Shown: positions 62,522-64,000 of the stretch, in pieces
Layout: the number at the start of each line of letters is the position of its first letter
Position numbering within the stretch: the first letter of the stretch is position 1
Assembly: GCF_001665835.1 (NCBI RefSeq)
Contig: NZ_LZSX01000073.1
Coordinates: 62,001-126,000, forward strand
DNA: 64,000 bases
Reading direction: 5' to 3'
Origin: Mycobacterium colombiense
GTDB lineage: Bacteria > Actinomycetota > Actinomycetes > Mycobacteriales > Mycobacteriaceae
The notes under the pieces: generated by a model
Seen by the model: only the letters and a program-made list of their open reading frames with translations
Told to the model about the DNA's origin: nothing
The model's database searches: none
Program-made: the position numbers and the translations under genes

Positions 62522-63673
62522 GTGGCAATTGCGAACCCGCACGACGCATCCCCGGCGCACACCCGGGTCGAGGTACTCGGCAACATCGGGCCGAACTGGT
62601 TCGCCTTGGTGATGGGCACCGGAATCGTCGCGACCGCCGGCGCCGCCCTGCCCGTCCACGTGGCGGGGCTGCGGGCATTCGCGCTGGTGGTCTGGGTGAT
62701 CGCGGCCGCGCTGCTGGTGGCGCTGATCGCGGTGGTCGGTGGCCATTGGCTGCGCCATCCGACCGTGGCGCGCACCCACGCCCGCAATCCGCAGATGGCG
62801 CACTTCTACGGCGCGGCCCCGATGGCGCTGATGACGGTCGGCGCGGGAGCCGTGCTGGTCGGCAGGGACCTGATCGGTGAGCGCATCGCCGTCGATCTGG
62901 ACTGGGTGCTGTGGACCGCCGGCACGCTGGGCGGGCTGTTCACCGCCGTCAGCATTCCGTTCCTGATGTTCACCCAGCATGACGTCGAGCCCGACGCGGC
63001 CTTCGGTGGCTGGTTGATGCCGGTCGTTCCGCCCATGGTTACCGCGGCGACGGGGGCGCTGCTGCTCCCTCACATGGTGGCCGGCGGCGGGCGCACGACC
63101 ATGCTGTACGGCTGCTACGCGATGTTCGGCTTGTCGTTGCTGGCCTCGCTGAACATCATCGCGATGATCTGGAGCCGCCTGACCCTATACGGCACCTCGG
63201 GTTCCGCGCGGGTGCCGACGTTGTGGATCGTGTTGGGTCCGCTCGGCCAATCCATCACGGCCGCAGGACTTTTGGGAGCAAACGCGGCACTGGCGGTCGA
63301 CCCCGAGGTGGCCGAGGACCTCAATGCATTCGCCATCCTCTACGGCGTTCCGGTGTGGGGTTTCGCAGTGTTGTGGATCGCGCTCGCGACCGCGTTGACG
63401 GTGCGCACGCTGCGCCGCGGAATGCCGTTCGCGCTGACGTGGTGGAGCCTGACCTTCCCGGTCGGCACCTTCGTCACCGGGACCTCGCAGCTCGCCGGTC
63501 ACACCCAGCTGCCCGCGTTCAGGGTGGCGGCGGCCATCGCCTATGCGGGCCTGTTGTTCACCTGGCTGTTGGTGACGATCCGCACCGCCCGGGGCAGCCT
63601 ACGCGGCAACCTGCTCAAGCTGCCGCCCAGCACCGCGCCGATCAAGGCGTACAAGGACTCCACCCGCCACTAG
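62522..63673 (+). CDS. TDT-family (TehA/SLAC1-type) transporter
   Basis: A 383-aa protein from GTG 62522 with about ten membrane helices. The first-helix signature NIGPNWFALVMGTGIVATAG and GTSQLAGHTQLPAF are typical of the voltage-dependent anion channel/TDT family, which includes C4-dicarboxylate and tellurite-resistance proteins and SLAC1 channels. Substrate cannot be predicted. Complete. Confidence 0.88.
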   Translation: MAIANPHDASPAHTRVEVLGNIGPNWFALVMGTGIVATAGAALPVHVAGLRAFALVVWVIAAALLVALIAVVGGHWLRHPTVARTHARNPQMAHFYGAAPMALMTVGAGAVLVGRDLIGERIAVDLDWVLWTAGTLGGLFTAVSIPFLMFTQHDVEPDAAFGGWLMPVVPPMVTAATGALLLPHMVAGGGRTTMLYGCYAMFGLSLLASLNIIAMIWSRLTLYGTSGSARVPTLWIVLGPLGQSITAAGLLGANAALAVDPEVAEDLNAFAILYGVPVWGFAVLWIALATALTVRTLRRGMPFALTWWSLTFPVGTFVTGTSQLAGHTQLPAFRVAAAIAYAGLLFTWLLVTIRTARGSLRGNLLKLPPSTAPIKAYKDSTRH

Positions 63674-63766
63674 GGATCGCCGGCGCAGAGGTTCTGATAC
63701 CACCGCGGGCGTTTGGCTGCCCGGGTACGACGGGTACGCGGCCATGAGCGGAACAGAGGACTGAGC

Positions 63767-63952
63767 ATGACTGACACCCGCCTCAGGCCGTTTTCGGCGG
63801 AGCGGCCGGAGAATTCGGAGCCCACGCAGCCGGGCACTCCCGACGAGACGCCGGAGCGGCTCCCGACGGAAACGCCCGAACGGCTCACGCCGGTAGAACC
63901 GCCCGAGCGCTTGACGCCCTCAGAACCACCCGAGCGCCAAGCGCCGGAATAA
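63767..63952 (+). CDS. Small Glu/Pro-rich repeat protein
   Basis: A 61-aa acidic, disordered protein from ATG 63767 behind AGAGGA. Residues about 27-61 are four near-repeats of a TPERL/PPERL unit (ETPERLPT, ETPERLTPV, EPPERLTPS, EPPERQAPE). No domain is recognised. Its high Glu/Pro content suggests a disordered linker or binding surface. Confidence 0.55.
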   Translation: MTDTRLRPFSAERPENSEPTQPGTPDETPERLPTETPERLTPVEPPERLTPSEPPERQAPE

Positions 63953-63974
63953 TGATCACGATTGGAGAGCAGAC

Positions 63975-64000
63975 ATGCGCGCCGAAGAAGGCGACGAATC
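63975..64000 (+). CDS. Start of an unidentified gene, cut by the window edge
   Basis: ATG 63975 opens MRAEEGDE before the window ends; GGAGAG lies 6-11 nt upstream. Nothing more can be said. Confidence 0.35.

Noticed and set aside
63830..63950. Possible CRISPR-like or minisatellite array at the PERL repeats
   Set aside because: The repeats are short, coding, degenerate and in one frame, without spacers; they reflect peptide repetition.

Overview
The window reads as a Mycobacterium chromosome that is probably not M. tuberculosis (Mtb). GC is high throughout, genes are packed with 1-11 bp overlaps, and GTG/TTG starts are common. Gene order follows the Mtb interval Rv3484-Rv3551 almost gene for gene, in the opposite orientation. 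The PE/PPE genes that Mtb carries at several junctions are missing. All Mtb comparisons are from memory of the families, not from searches. No tRNA, rRNA, insertion sequence or CRISPR array was seen.

Most of the window (about 1-53.4 kb) is the cholesterol catabolism regulon. 1-2.7 kb holds the edge of the KstR2 (HIP, C/D-ring) regulon: ipdA (partial), echA20 and two SDR genes around a perfect KstR2 palindrome. 2.7-4.0 kb holds two tandem Ddn-type nitroreductase genes and a small NTF2-like gene. 4.0-11.3 kb is the side-chain degradation block: fadA5 diverges from the cyp125-fadE28-fadE29-chsH2-chsH1-ltp2 operon. 11.3-12.3 kb is an accessory insertion: a DUF559/AbiEi-like gene between two near-identical 56-bp hairpin repeats. 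12.3-17.8 kb carries hsd4B(chsH3)-kstD diverging from hsaE-hsaG-hsaF. 17.8-27.3 kb carries a hemophore-family gene, the Rv3531c-Rv3529c block, an Rv3527-like gene, kshA, a gamma-carbonic anhydrase, and NTF2/ltp3/ltp4/DUF35 genes. 27.3-33.2 kb carries an F420-dependent oxidoreductase, an Rv3519-like gene, cyp142, echA19 and fadD19. 33.2-37.5 kb holds a ketosamine-kinase-like gene, an amidohydrolase, ilvX, a cytoplasmic beta-lactamase-like gene and a proline-rich secreted protein. 37.5-41.7 kb carries fadD17-fadE27-fadE26 diverging from fdxD. 41.8-53.4 kb carries hsd4A and the complete mce4 steroid importer (yrbE4AB, mce4A-F, two Mce-associated proteins).

The genes form one pathway. Mce4 imports the sterol. 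Cyp125/Cyp142 oxidise the side chain and FadD19/FadD17 activate it. FadE26/27, EchA19, Hsd4A and FadA5 run beta-oxidation. FadE28/29, ChsH1/H2 and Ltp2 remove the last propionyl unit. KshA and KstD open the rings, HsaEGF finish the A/B fragment, and EchA20/IpdA handle the C/D fragment. Thirteen KstR-type boxes (T-n2-AAC-n2-GTT-n2-A or close variants) punctuate the region, mostly in divergent promoters. Two perfect copies sit in a convergent intergenic region with no gene to control.

The right end (53.4-64 kb) is housekeeping and accessory: a secreted Rv3491-like protein, otsA with the 54-aa Rv3489-like gene, a FetAB-type ABC exporter, a crotonase, two SDRs (one behind a KstR-like box), the LCP protein CpsA with a 54-bp tandem repeat at its 3' end, a TDT-family transporter, and a small protein with PERL repeats.
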